The notes under the pieces are model-generated. The model was not told the DNA's origin. It searched no databases and worked only from the letters and a program-made list of their open reading frames with translations. DNA of 64,000 bases, from the NCBI RefSeq assembly GCF_000469545.1, contig NZ_KI273058.1:243102-307101 (forward strand). Direction: 5' to 3'. Both the position numbers and the translations under genes were made by a program. Below, one piece after another: positions 21,097 to 28,955 of this stretch; the stretch's first letter is position 1, and each line of letters starts with the position of its first letter. Source of the DNA: Mitsuokella sp. oral taxon 131 str. W9106. GTDB taxonomy: Bacteria; Bacillota; Negativicutes; Selenomonadales; Selenomonadaceae.

Positions 21097-21216
21097 TGAC
21101 AGACTGGTACAGGGGTGAAGTGCGCCTTCGGGCGCAACCCCGCCAAGGGAACACGGACGCAGTGAAGCCATCCCGCTTCCTCCGAAGCTGGATGACGGAA
21201 TCGGTCTGTGATTCCG
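21097..21216 (+). promoter_or_regulatory. Structured mRNA leader upstream of rpmJ
   Basis: This 120-base gap folds well by eye. Hairpin 1 pairs GGGGT (21112-21116) with ACCCC (21137-21141), capped by TGCGCC-TTCG-GGCGCA (21121-21136). Hairpin 2 is CATCC...GCTTC-CTCC-GAAGC...GGATG (21169-21194). Hairpin 3 is CGGAATC (21196-21202) with GATTCCG (21210-21216); its loop GGTCTGT contains a 6-base match to ACAGAC at 21099-21104, which would make a pseudoknot. The structure ends four bases before the rpmJ ribosome-binding site. In E. coli, S4 represses the alpha operon through a pseudoknotted leader; a similar role is inferred here, without clear sequence homology. Confidence 0.55.
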
Positions 21217-21236
21217 CGCAAAGGAGGCGAAAGAGA

Positions 21237-21350
21237 ATGAAGGTAAAGCCGTCCGTAAAGCGGATTTGTGAGAAGTGCAAGATCATCAAGCGCAAAGGCC
21301 GTGTCATGGTCATCTGTGAAAACCCCAAGCATAAGCAAAGACAAGGATAA
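21237..21350 (+). CDS. rpmJ: 50S ribosomal protein L36
   Basis: A 37-residue L36 of the zinc-binding type (CEKCK and CENPKH supply three Cys and one His). ATG 21237 follows AAGGAGG at 21221-21227. It heads the alpha operon. Confidence 0.97.
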   Translation: MKVKPSVKRICEKCKIIKRKGRVMVICENPKHKQRQG

Positions 21351-21375
21351 CAAAGAATAAGGAGGTGCTTTTTTA

Positions 21376-21744
21376 ATGGCACGTATTGCCGGTGTAGATT
21401 TGCCCCGTGACAAGAGAATTGAAATTGCTTTGACGTACGTTTATGGCATTGGCCTGAAGACTTCGCAGGATCTGCTGAAGGAGACTGGCATCAATCCCGA
21501 TACGCGTACGCGAGACCTCACGGAGGACGAAGTTGTAAAGCTTCGTGATGCCATCGATAAGAACGTCCTCGTCGAAGGTGATCTTCGTCGTGAGCGCCAG
21601 ATGAACATCAAAAGACTCGTTGATATCGGCTGCTACCGTGGACGTCGTCACCGTCTTGGCCTTCCTGTCCGTGGACAGAATACGAAGAATAATGCTCGCA
21701 CGCGAAAAGGCCCGAAAAAGGCTGTAGCAGGCAAGAAAAAATAA
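21376..21744 (+). CDS. rpsM: 30S ribosomal protein S13
   Basis: Full-length S13, 122 residues, in the 30S head. [20 protein letters not shown] at the start and [18 protein letters not shown] near the C-terminus are diagnostic. ATG 21376 follows AAGGAGGTG. Confidence 0.98.
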   Translation: MARIAGVDLPRDKRIEIALTYVYGIGLKTSQDLLKETGINPDTRTRDLTEDEVVKLRDAIDKNVLVEGDLRRERQMNIKRLVDIGCYRGRRHRLGLPVRGQNTKNNARTRKGPKKAVAGKKK

Positions 21745-21758
21745 AGGAGGGTTAACTG

Positions 21759-22151
21759 GTGGCAGTTAAGAAAGCAGTTCGCACGAAGAAAAAAGTTCGC
21801 AAGAACGTGGAATTTGGCGTCGCGCACATCAGCTCCACGTTCAACAACACGATTGTGACGCTCACCGATAAGAGCGGCAATGCACTTTCCTGGGCTAGCG
21901 CAGGCGGACTCGGTTTCCGTGGCTCGCGCAAGAGCACGCCGTTCGCTGCACAGATGGCAGCGGAGACGGCTGCAAAGGCAGCGATGGAGCATGGCCTCAA
22001 GCAGGTCGAGGTCTACGTCAAGGGTCCGGGCGCTGGTCGTGAGGCAGCGATCCGTTCCCTGCAGGCAACGGGGCTTGAAGTCAACATGATCAAAGACGTT
22101 ACGCCAATCCCGCACAATGGATGCCGTCCGCCGAAGCGCAGAAGAGTCTAA
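21759..22151 (+). CDS. rpsK: 30S ribosomal protein S11
   Basis: Full-length S11, 130 residues, in the 30S platform. [19 protein letters not shown] and the C-terminal [18 protein letters not shown] are diagnostic. It starts at GTG 21759 behind AAAGGAGG. Confidence 0.98.
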   Translation: MAVKKAVRTKKKVRKNVEFGVAHISSTFNNTIVTLTDKSGNALSWASAGGLGFRGSRKSTPFAAQMAAETAAKAAMEHGLKQVEVYVKGPGAGREAAIRSLQATGLEVNMIKDVTPIPHNGCRPPKRRRV

Positions 22152-22170
22152 CAGGAGGTGCATTTCGAAT

Positions 22171-22764
22171 ATGGCAATTGATAGAGTACCAGCCCTCAAG
22201 CGCTGCCGTGCGCTCGGGCTCGAGCCGGCTGTAATCGGCCGCTCCAAAGAATCGAAGCGCAAGATCGTACGCACGAACCGAAAGGTTTCGGAGTACGGCT
22301 TGCAGCTCAAAGAGAAGCAGAAAGCAAAGTTCATCTACGGCGTGCTCGAAAAGCAGTTCCGTGGATACTACAATAAAGCAAAGAAGATGCAGGGCGTAAC
22401 GGGTGAGAACCTCCTCGGGCTCTTGGAGCGCCGCCTTGACAACGTCGTGTTCCGCCTTGGCCTTGCCAACACGCGCCGCCAGGCACGTCAGCTCGTCCGT
22501 CACGGCCATTTCGCGGTCAACGGCAAGCGCGTCGACATTCCCTCGGCGCTCGTTTCAGAGGGCGACGTCATAACGGTCGCGGAGAAGAGCCAAGGCAGTG
22601 CATTCTTCAAGGAGCTGAAGGAGAGCAGCAATGCTCTTTCCGCTCCGGCATGGCTCCAGGCGGACCAGGCCAATCTCACGGGGACGGTAACGCGTTTCCC
22701 GAACCGCGAAGAGATTGATGTCCCGGTCAACGAGCAGGCTATCGTCGAGCTGTACTCCAAGTAA
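22171..22764 (+). CDS. rpsD: 30S ribosomal protein S4
   Basis: Full-length S4, 197 residues, a primary 16S rRNA binder. [20 protein letters not shown] and [17 protein letters not shown] mark the S4 RNA-binding domain. The N-terminus lacks the Cys set of zinc S4 proteins. ATG 22171 follows CAGGAGGTG; an in-frame start at 22117 would overlap rpsK. S4 is the candidate regulator of the leader before rpmJ. Confidence 0.97.
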   Translation: MAIDRVPALKRCRALGLEPAVIGRSKESKRKIVRTNRKVSEYGLQLKEKQKAKFIYGVLEKQFRGYYNKAKKMQGVTGENLLGLLERRLDNVVFRLGLANTRRQARQLVRHGHFAVNGKRVDIPSALVSEGDVITVAEKSQGSAFFKELKESSNALSAPAWLQADQANLTGTVTRFPNREEIDVPVNEQAIVELYSK

Positions 22765-22813
22765 TGAAGATGGATTACTCAGCACATCTTGTTATTGAGG
22801 GGGTACTTCCAAG

Positions 22814-23776
22814 ATGATAGACATCGAGAAACCAAAGATTGAGATTGTGGAGATCAGCGAAGATGGCCGTTACGGCAAGTTCGTCTGCGAGCCGCTCGAA
22901 CGCGGCTACGGCACGACGTTCGGCAACAGCCTGCGCCGCATGCTCCTCTCCTCCCTCGAAGGCGCGGCAATCACGTCCGTTCGGATTGAGGGCGTGCTCC
23001 ATGAGTTCTCGACGATACCGGGCGTGCGGGATGATGTCACGAACATCGTCCTGAACCTCAAGCAGCTCTGCCTCAAGATGGTGGGGAGCGAGCCGCGCGT
23101 CATCCGCATTGAAGCGGAGGGGGAGAAAGAGGTCACGGGCGCTGACATTATCTGCGGCTCGGACGTGGAGGTCTTAAATCCGGATCTTCACATCGCTACG
23201 CTCAACGAGGACGGCAAGCTCGTCATCGAGATGACCGTTGAACGCGGGCGCGGCTACGTCCCGTCGGATCGCAACAAGAAGCCGGACGATACGATCGGAA
23301 CCATTCCCATCGACTCGATCTTCTCGCCCGTACAGCGCGTCAACTACAACGTGCAGGATACGCGCGTCGGCAATGTCACGGACTATGACCGCCTGACACT
23401 TGAAGTATGGACAGATGGTTCTCTCCGTCCGGAAGAAGCGGTCAGCAAGGCTGCCGGAATCCTCGTCATGCATCTGAAGCTTTTCCAGAACATGGATGGG
23501 CTGCCGGAAGAGACGGAGGAAGTGGAGGCATCCTTCCCGGAAGAAGCAGAGGACGATTCTGGGAAGGTCATGGAAATGACCATCGAGGATCTCGATCTCT
23601 CCGTCCGTTCCTTCAACTGTTTGAAGCGCGCGAACATCAACACGGTCGCAGATCTTGCCGAGAAATCGGAAGATGACATGATGAAGGTACGCAATCTCGG
23701 ACGCAAGTCCCTCGAAGAGGTCAAAAAGAAGCTTGAAGAACTCGGGCTTGCGCTCAAAGAAGTGAACAATGAATAG
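22814..23776 (+). CDS. rpoA: RNA polymerase alpha subunit
   Basis: A full-length alpha subunit of 320 residues. The N-terminal domain has [20 protein letters not shown], used for dimerisation and assembly. The C-terminal domain, ending [20 protein letters not shown], has the helix-hairpin-helix that contacts UP-element DNA and activators. An acidic linker joins the two. It lies between rpsD and rplQ as usual. Confidence 0.98.
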   Translation: MIDIEKPKIEIVEISEDGRYGKFVCEPLERGYGTTFGNSLRRMLLSSLEGAAITSVRIEGVLHEFSTIPGVRDDVTNIVLNLKQLCLKMVGSEPRVIRIEAEGEKEVTGADIICGSDVEVLNPDLHIATLNEDGKLVIEMTVERGRGYVPSDRNKKPDDTIGTIPIDSIFSPVQRVNYNVQDTRVGNVTDYDRLTLEVWTDGSLRPEEAVSKAAGILVMHLKLFQNMDGLPEETEEVEASFPEEAEDDSGKVMEMTIEDLDLSVRSFNCLKRANINTVADLAEKSEDDMMKVRNLGRKSLEEVKKKLEELGLALKEVNNE

Positions 23777-23791
23777 GAAAGAGGGAAATCC

Positions 23792-24130
23792 ATGAGCCAC
23801 AGAAAGTTAGGACGTAATGCAGCGGCACGCAAGGCGCTGTTCGCCAGCATTCTCACTTCCTTCTTCAGATATGGCCGCATCGAGACGACGGAAGCGAAGG
23901 CAAAGGAGCTCCGCAAGTTTGCCGACAAGCTCATCACGCTTGCAAAGCGTGGCGACCTTTCCGCACGTCGCATGGCGATCGCGAGGCTGTCTGATGAGGA
24001 CGTGGTAAGGAAGCTCTTCGATGAAATCGGCAAGAAATACGCAGACCGCCAAGGCGGCTACACGCGTATTTTGAAGCTCGGCGTCCGCCGCGGCGACGCT
24101 GCTCCGATGGTCATCATCGAGCTCGTCTGA
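23792..24130 (+). CDS. rplQ: 50S ribosomal protein L17
   Basis: Full-length L17, 112 residues. [20 protein letters not shown] at the N-terminus and [20 protein letters not shown] near the end are diagnostic. It is the last gene of the ribosomal cluster and is followed by a strong terminator. Confidence 0.98.
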   Translation: MSHRKLGRNAAARKALFASILTSFFRYGRIETTEAKAKELRKFADKLITLAKRGDLSARRMAIARLSDEDVVRKLFDEIGKKYADRQGGYTRILKLGVRRGDAAPMVIIELV

Positions 24131-24148
24131 TCGAAACGAAAAGAAAAG

Positions 24149-24177
24149 AGCCATCCGCTCACACGGATGGCTTTTTT
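24149..24177 (+). terminator. Terminator after rplQ
   Basis: AGCCATCCG-CTCACA-CGGATGGCT followed by TTTTTT. It ends the 19-kb translation cluster and marks the border of the accessory island. Confidence 0.92.
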
Positions 24178-24251
24178 GATCTTGAATTTACAATCTAAGT
24201 GCAACAGGAAGCAAAAAAGAAAACGTGACACATGGGAATCTGATACAATGA

Positions 24252-24592
24252 TATTTGCGCAGAGGGGAACAAACGAGAACACGAACTGACAGAAAAGTGC
24301 ATTCGAGAGAACGCCCGCATTGCACAGAATCAAGAGGAGTATCAGAAACACTGCGAGGGACTTGTGGCGAGATATGATGCCGCAAAAGCACGGTTTGACG
24401 AGGTGACGGACACGATCTCTGCAAGGAAGCGCAGTCGGAGCGATGGGGGCATTGTTCATCAAGTGCATCAAGGAACAGAGTGCGCCTGTGGCAGAGTTCG
24501 ACAGCCAGCTTTGGGCGAGCATGGTAGAGAGCGTGACCGCGGGTAAGGGCATGACGGTGATGTTTCGGGATGGAACGGAAGTGAGCGTGTAG
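24252..24592 (+). pseudogene. Remnant of a large serine recombinase, C-terminal end
   Basis: No intact gene is present, but two adjacent frames read as the tail of a resolvase/invertase-type large serine recombinase. First comes EYQKHCEGLVARYDAAKARF, a coiled-coil stretch; then, after a frame shift near 24430, FIKCIKEQSAPVAEFDSQLW, continuing to a stop at 24590. The catalytic N-terminal domain is missing. This looks like the scar of an integrated element at the edge of the TPS island. The family call rests on resemblance to the common C-terminal motif of such recombinases. Confidence 0.6.
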
Positions 24593-24601
24593 AGGATTCT
24601 C

Positions 24602-26278
24602 CTAGAATCTTAGCCCGAAGGAGAAGCCGCAGGTTGCGTCCGGTGTGTGGAAACCTTCGAGTTTTTCTATGGGCGCGGCAGCAAAAATATCGTAGGAAAT
24701 ATCGTTGACCGTTCCGCGAACGCCGAGCGCTGCACCTGCGAGCACATGCCCGTTGTAGAGATCGGCGCCGTAGCCGTAGACGGCGCCGACATCGAGGCCG
24801 AGATAAAGTTCCGCCTTTTGCTTCGGGAACTTCGTCACAAATTCATTTCTAAGATACCAGCCGTTCGTTCCCATCAGCGTGGTCTCGCCGTCGAAGCCGC
24901 GCACCGTATAGCGTCCGCCCATGCTGATCATATCCACGCCATAGAGCCTTTGCTCGTTCATCGTCCATTGCCCGTGAAGAGACGTGGTGAAGGTCGCAGG
25001 GCGATGACCGAACGTAAACGGATGGATGTAATCCACATCAAAGAGCCACAGGCGATAGTGCGTCTTTGGTGCATCAGGATACGTTTTCTCCTCCTGTGCG
25101 CCAAGCCATCCGAGTCCGAAGCGGTGCGCGATGCGGAAATAGAGCGTGTCCCGGTCGATGTAAAGCCGCTCCGCATAGCCGACCTCCAACGATGTCTGGT
25201 GCATCGCCTGGATGGGAAGCTCCACATCGTTGACAAAGCTATGGGAATTGCGCTTCTTCAGACGAATATCCATGCTCGTCTTCATGCTCGACGAACGATG
25301 CAGCACATAGTCCCAGGAAAACGTCGAGATATTCGTATCGCCCGCGCTGATGAAATCGTAGGGACGGCTCTCCACCGTCTGATGGTATTTCGAGCGCTGG
25401 TAAGAGACCGTAAACGTATGCGCCCCGTAGGGAATCGTATAGCTGATATTATGCCCGCGCGTACCTTTCGCATAGCCGTCCTGTGCGCCGTCGAGATTCA
25501 TGCCGACGCGCAGGATATCGTTCCGCTGAAATATCTGGTCGACGCCGACATTGCCGTAAAGCTGCAGCTTTCCCGTATCCTTGAGACCGGAATCATCGAG
25601 GGAGATCGTGCCGTAGACATTCTTGCCGCGTGTCACCGTGAGCACTAGGTCCGTCATTTGCGGCTCCTGTGCCGGCAGGAGTTTCACGGTAATATCCTGC
25701 GAAGGCAGGCGCTTCGCCTGCTCAAGCCCTTGCTCGATATCGCGCACGTTCAAGACGTCGCCTTCGCGAAACGGGAAGAGGTTGTAGGTATAGAGCGTAT
25801 CATTGCCCTCGGCAAAGCGCACGGCATGAATGCGGCCGATCTGCAAAACAAGTCGGAGCGTTCCTTCTGAGAGATTCTGCTCGGGGATGACGACGCGGCT
25901 TGTTGAAAAACCGCGCTGCATAAGCTCGTGGTTCATTTTGCCGACGGCTTCATTGATCTCCTTGAGAGCAAGCTCGCGTCCTTCGTAGTCATGGGCGATA
26001 TGGCGCAGGAAATAGAACTTCCCCGATTCATTTTCAAGCATAACTTTGACGATGGGGAAACGAACCGTTTCATCGGCAGGGAGCGTTGAGGAAGAGAGAG
26101 GGGGCGTATCGACCTCCGTGCGTTCTTGATGCAGCCGCTCCTGCCGTGCCGCCTCCTGTGCTCGCGACTGGTCAAGCTGCTCCTGCTGCGAGAGCGGAGC
26201 AGCTTGGGCGGGAGAGACGGATAAGGGGAGGATGGCTGCTATGAGCAGGGGGGCGGATGGGAGTTTGAGTGTTATCAA
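24602..26278 (-). CDS. TpsB-type outer-membrane transporter (ShlB/FhaC/HecB family)
   Basis: A 558-residue protein with a signal peptide (ILPLSVSPAQAAPLSQ), a Gln/Glu-rich N-terminal helix region, POTRA-like domains (about residues 70-220) and a beta-barrel ending in LRF, the usual outer-membrane C-terminal signature. VRGF at about residue 455 is the conserved TpsB loop motif. TpsB proteins secrete one TpsA partner across the outer membrane. It is the last gene of the minus-strand island; tpsA lies upstream with toxin and immunity cassettes in between, a less common order than tpsB-tpsA. The gene looks intact. Confidence 0.92.
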   Translation of the reverse strand: MITLKLPSAPLLIAAILPLSVSPAQAAPLSQQEQLDQSRAQEAARQERLHQERTEVDTPPLSSSTLPADETVRFPIVKVMLENESGKFYFLRHIAHDYEGRELALKEINEAVGKMNHELMQRGFSTSRVVIPEQNLSEGTLRLVLQIGRIHAVRFAEGNDTLYTYNLFPFREGDVLNVRDIEQGLEQAKRLPSQDITVKLLPAQEPQMTDLVLTVTRGKNVYGTISLDDSGLKDTGKLQLYGNVGVDQIFQRNDILRVGMNLDGAQDGYAKGTRGHNISYTIPYGAHTFTVSYQRSKYHQTVESRPYDFISAGDTNISTFSWDYVLHRSSSMKTSMDIRLKKRNSHSFVNDVELPIQAMHQTSLEVGYAERLYIDRDTLYFRIAHRFGLGWLGAQEEKTYPDAPKTHYRLWLFDVDYIHPFTFGHRPATFTTSLHGQWTMNEQRLYGVDMISMGGRYTVRGFDGETTLMGTNGWYLRNEFVTKFPKQKAELYLGLDVGAVYGYGADLYNGHVLAGAALGVRGTVNDISYDIFAAAPIEKLEGFHTPDATCGFSFGLRF

Positions 26279-26333
26279 ATGGATTCACCACATTCTTTTA
26301 AAACTAAGTGATCATGATCAAGAGGCGTCAATT

Positions 26334-27460
26334 CTATTGCTTATCAACTACATGAGGGACAGCACGATTTCTTTTTGCCGATGCAAGCAGTCGTTCAAAG
26401 AAATCCGGATCATAATCTACCTTGGACCAACAGACGGGATCAATCTGGTTTTTCCAATAAAGCGGAATCATATTGCCTGTGCGTGTATCGTAGATGCCAG
26501 AGTCAAAATGCCGAACCCGCTCTTTACGGAAAAAATCCAGCGCCTAGAATCCAGGAAAATATGCATAATCCACCAAGGATGCTTCTGTGAACAGGATTCC
26601 GTTGGCCGCATTGCCGTGAACATCCCAACAGCTTGAACTCAAGAACCACGATCGATACAGTTCAAACAAAACTTCTCCCTGCAAATTGACAACAACAGCG
26701 TAATTCGGGTCACAGCTCCACAGCAAGATGCTTTTACCTTCTTCATACCATCCTTTTAGGAGATTTGCTGTTCCGACTGGCAAAGGAAACAAAGGTTCCT
26801 CGCCTTCATCGTTTACGAATACCAAAACAGAATCATCTTGTCGGATGCAGATGAGGCCATCCTTGTATTGCAGGGGAGCGCCATCCTTTTGACTGATATC
26901 GTCCCCAAAAGAACGCATGCTTATATCGTCATAGATTTCTTTTGCCTCTCCGCCTTCTTTGGGGATGGAATATACTTTATGCGGACAGCTATAATCCATA
27001 GAGATGAAGATGAGATAAAATTTATCGGGATACACATATAGGTTGGCAGGAAGCAGATCGTATACTGTGTTTGGCCATATAATAGGAATTTGTCGTAAAT
27101 CTTCTTCAGTCAAACACATGATTGGGGGACTTGTAAAGAACTGTCCTCTTTTTTCTCTTTTGCTATCAGCTGAAAATACAGACCTTCCTCCGTGAGGGCG
27201 GCAAAGGACAACCAGTAATCTTTTGGCACTACATCAGAAATGTCAAAGATCGTTTCACTTTCCAAACGATTGGGATCTTTGATAACAAAGCGAGGAATCA
27301 TGTTCGTATCCCTATAGCATCCGATGATGCTACCAGAGAATCTTGTTTGCGTTGCTTCATGCTGAAATAACGATCTTCCTATCCAAATGAAGAAACATGT
27401 ACAGCTTAGGGTGATAAAAAACTTACATAATCGTCTATATCTTACCAAAAACGCATACAT
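26334..27460 (-). pseudogene. Decayed paralogue of the immunity candidate
   Basis: Three pieces of one broken gene. An N-terminal part (27460-27110) has a membrane anchor (FFITLSCTCFFIWIGRSL). A middle part in another frame (27119-26544) has repeated short beta-like stretches. After a TAG at 26544 the coding sense continues (ALDFFRKERVRHFDSGIYDT), then changes frame again (GNMIPLYWKN ... WSKVDYDPDFFERLL) to a stop at 26334. The layout and the end match the 335-residue gene at 27948-28955, which has YDRYTKN, WSK and FNDLELLL at matching places. The start overlaps the orphan toxin stop (TAATG). Two small intact genes remain possible but less likely. Confidence 0.65.
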
Positions 27461-27903
27461 TAACTTGGCACCTCCTGATAACCCTTACTGATGCCAATCT
27501 GAACGGGATTATGACCTTCTGCGAGATAGTTCCGCTTCGTCCCGCTCGCCGCCGCACTTGCACCAGACCCCGCATTCCCACCGACCGCCTTAACTGCCGC
27601 AGCCCCTACAATCGCGCTGACGATCTGCGCGGTGCCGGGATCCTTGATCTTCTTGATCTCGCCGATGATCGCCTCATTGACTCCTGCGCCAATGGCACCA
27701 GAAGCAAACCCCGCGCCTGTGATCTGGCTCATGATGCCGCCGATGATGGCATGGACGGTGACTTTTCGGCCGCTTCCGTCGTCGGGGAGGTTATGGGCGA
27801 GGCGGAAGGCTTCTTCACCGAAGATGGCAGCCAGCTTTTGCCTCGCTTCTATTTTCTCCTTGTCGAAGATTTTCTCCAGTTCGTTAAGGCTGTGTACGGT
27901 GTC
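27460..27903 (-). pseudogene. Orphan TpsA C-terminal (pretoxin) module
   Basis: An open frame without its own N-terminus repeats the end of tpsA. It runs LNELEKIFDKEKIEARQKL, then FGEEAFRLAHNLPDDGSG, then MSQITGAGFASGAIGAGVNE and further. After GTKRNYL it has only a short tail (GHNPVQIGISKGYQEVPS) and stops, so the toxic domain is missing. Upstream it runs into a stop at 27904-27906 with no signal or start site. It matches an orphan C-terminal cassette, a known feature of polymorphic toxin loci. Its tail still resembles the PVQVGI that begins the toxin of the main copy. Confidence 0.7.
27546..27828. repeat. Direct repeat copy 1 (pretoxin segment)
   Basis: It is nearly identical to 29587-29869 (offset 2041 bases), with only scattered differences, mostly near one end. 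Outside this core the two copies drift apart. It codes for the pretoxin segment in both places and is the natural site for recombination between cassettes. Confidence 0.85.
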
Positions 27904-27947
27904 TCATCTTAATACTGAAATCTCCTGTATTTGATGTTCTTGTATTT

Positions 27948-28955
27948 CTACTTTTTCTTAGGCAGGAGAAAATTAGGTTGTGCTGTAAAAACATCTACAC
28001 CTTCCTCTATAGAATCAAGCAGTAATTCTAAATCATTAAAGTATGCCTTTCGATAGGGAAATTTTGACCATGACAAAGAAACTTGCGTTGCAAATTTCGG
28101 CAGATGCCTTATATTTTTTGTATACCTATCATAAATAAATGGTCTATAAAACTCAGGGCTTTCCTCTCGCACCAGATCTATAATAGATGAATCATTTTCC
28201 CAGAAATGAACACCTCCACTCCCTCTGGGGATCATAGTCACTAAAACTCCTCTTCCTGAATACCCATCTGATATCCATATATGATCAGAAATTCTCATTG
28301 TCCCAAAAGTATCTAATGTGATTAATTCTCCCCTCTCTTCAGCTAAGATTAGTTCGTCATCTGACATCACCCCCTCTAAATACTGATCCTTTTTCAATGT
28401 AAAAAGGTGTTCTACGCTATTGTCCGTTAAATATAATACCTCTTTGGACTTGGTTTGTATTAGTATACCATGTTTATATGGACTCATAAAAAAATATTGT
28501 CGCGGATAGTGATATCTATTCATCTCTTGTCCCTTTTTATCATAAAAGAAGATGGTTTGCTGTGTGTCAAGAATAATATTTTCTTCGGTAACAACCATGG
28601 ACACACCAAGTTGCATTGTCAAAGTTATCGGAAGAATGACAATCCCGTCGGTATTTAATTTCACAATTCGTATCTCTTTTTGATTTGTTATCAGTAGAAA
28701 AACTGCTCCTTCTTGATCCATGGCGGCATTTAAGAGCCTACAATTTTGGAATAAACGTATATTATCTAAAGAAATACATGTATATTCATCTACATAATTC
28801 GGATTAAAAAAACAAATGCTTTTCTCCCCTCCTACAGAAAGTGAACCAACAATCACCCCGTCGTAAGTTGCACGCGCACATATCTCATGGTAAATAAACC
28901 GCGAAGTAAAAATCAGCAAGACTGTGCACAATACGATGCATATTGATCTTTTCAT
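27948..28955 (-). CDS. Candidate immunity protein, membrane-anchored, propeller-like
   Basis: A 335-residue protein not recognised from a named family. The N-terminus (CIVLCTVLLIFTSRFIY) looks like a signal anchor, so most of the protein should face the periplasm. The rest is a series of short beta-like segments (GVIVGSLSVGG, AVFLLITNQKEIRIVKLN, IFFYDKKGQEMNRY, GILIQTKSKEVLYL) that suggest a beta-propeller. It overlaps the tpsA stop by four bases (ATGA), the position typical of immunity genes. It is clearly more AT-rich than the housekeeping DNA. A role in blocking the TpsA toxin is inferred from position and from the paired decayed copy downstream. Confidence 0.6.
   Translation of the reverse strand: MKRSICIVLCTVLLIFTSRFIYHEICARATYDGVIVGSLSVGGEKSICFFNPNYVDEYTCISLDNIRLFQNCRLLNAAMDQEGAVFLLITNQKEIRIVKLNTDGIVILPITLTMQLGVSMVVTEENIILDTQQTIFFYDKKGQEMNRYHYPRQYFFMSPYKHGILIQTKSKEVLYLTDNSVEHLFTLKKDQYLEGVMSDDELILAEERGELITLDTFGTMRISDHIWISDGYSGRGVLVTMIPRGSGGVHFWENDSSIIDLVREESPEFYRPFIYDRYTKNIRHLPKFATQVSLSWSKFPYRKAYFNDLELLLDSIEEGVDVFTAQPNFLLPKKK

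Noticed and set aside
21096-21216. Cobalamin or other metabolite riboswitch before rpmJ
   Set aside because: There is no B12 box (AGYCAGGAGACCUGCC type) and no match to other classes I know; a ribosomal-protein leader fits the context better.
24188-24552. Minus-strand open frames downstream of rplQ
   Set aside because: Their sense is unrelated to any family, and the opposite strand carries the recombinase remnant.
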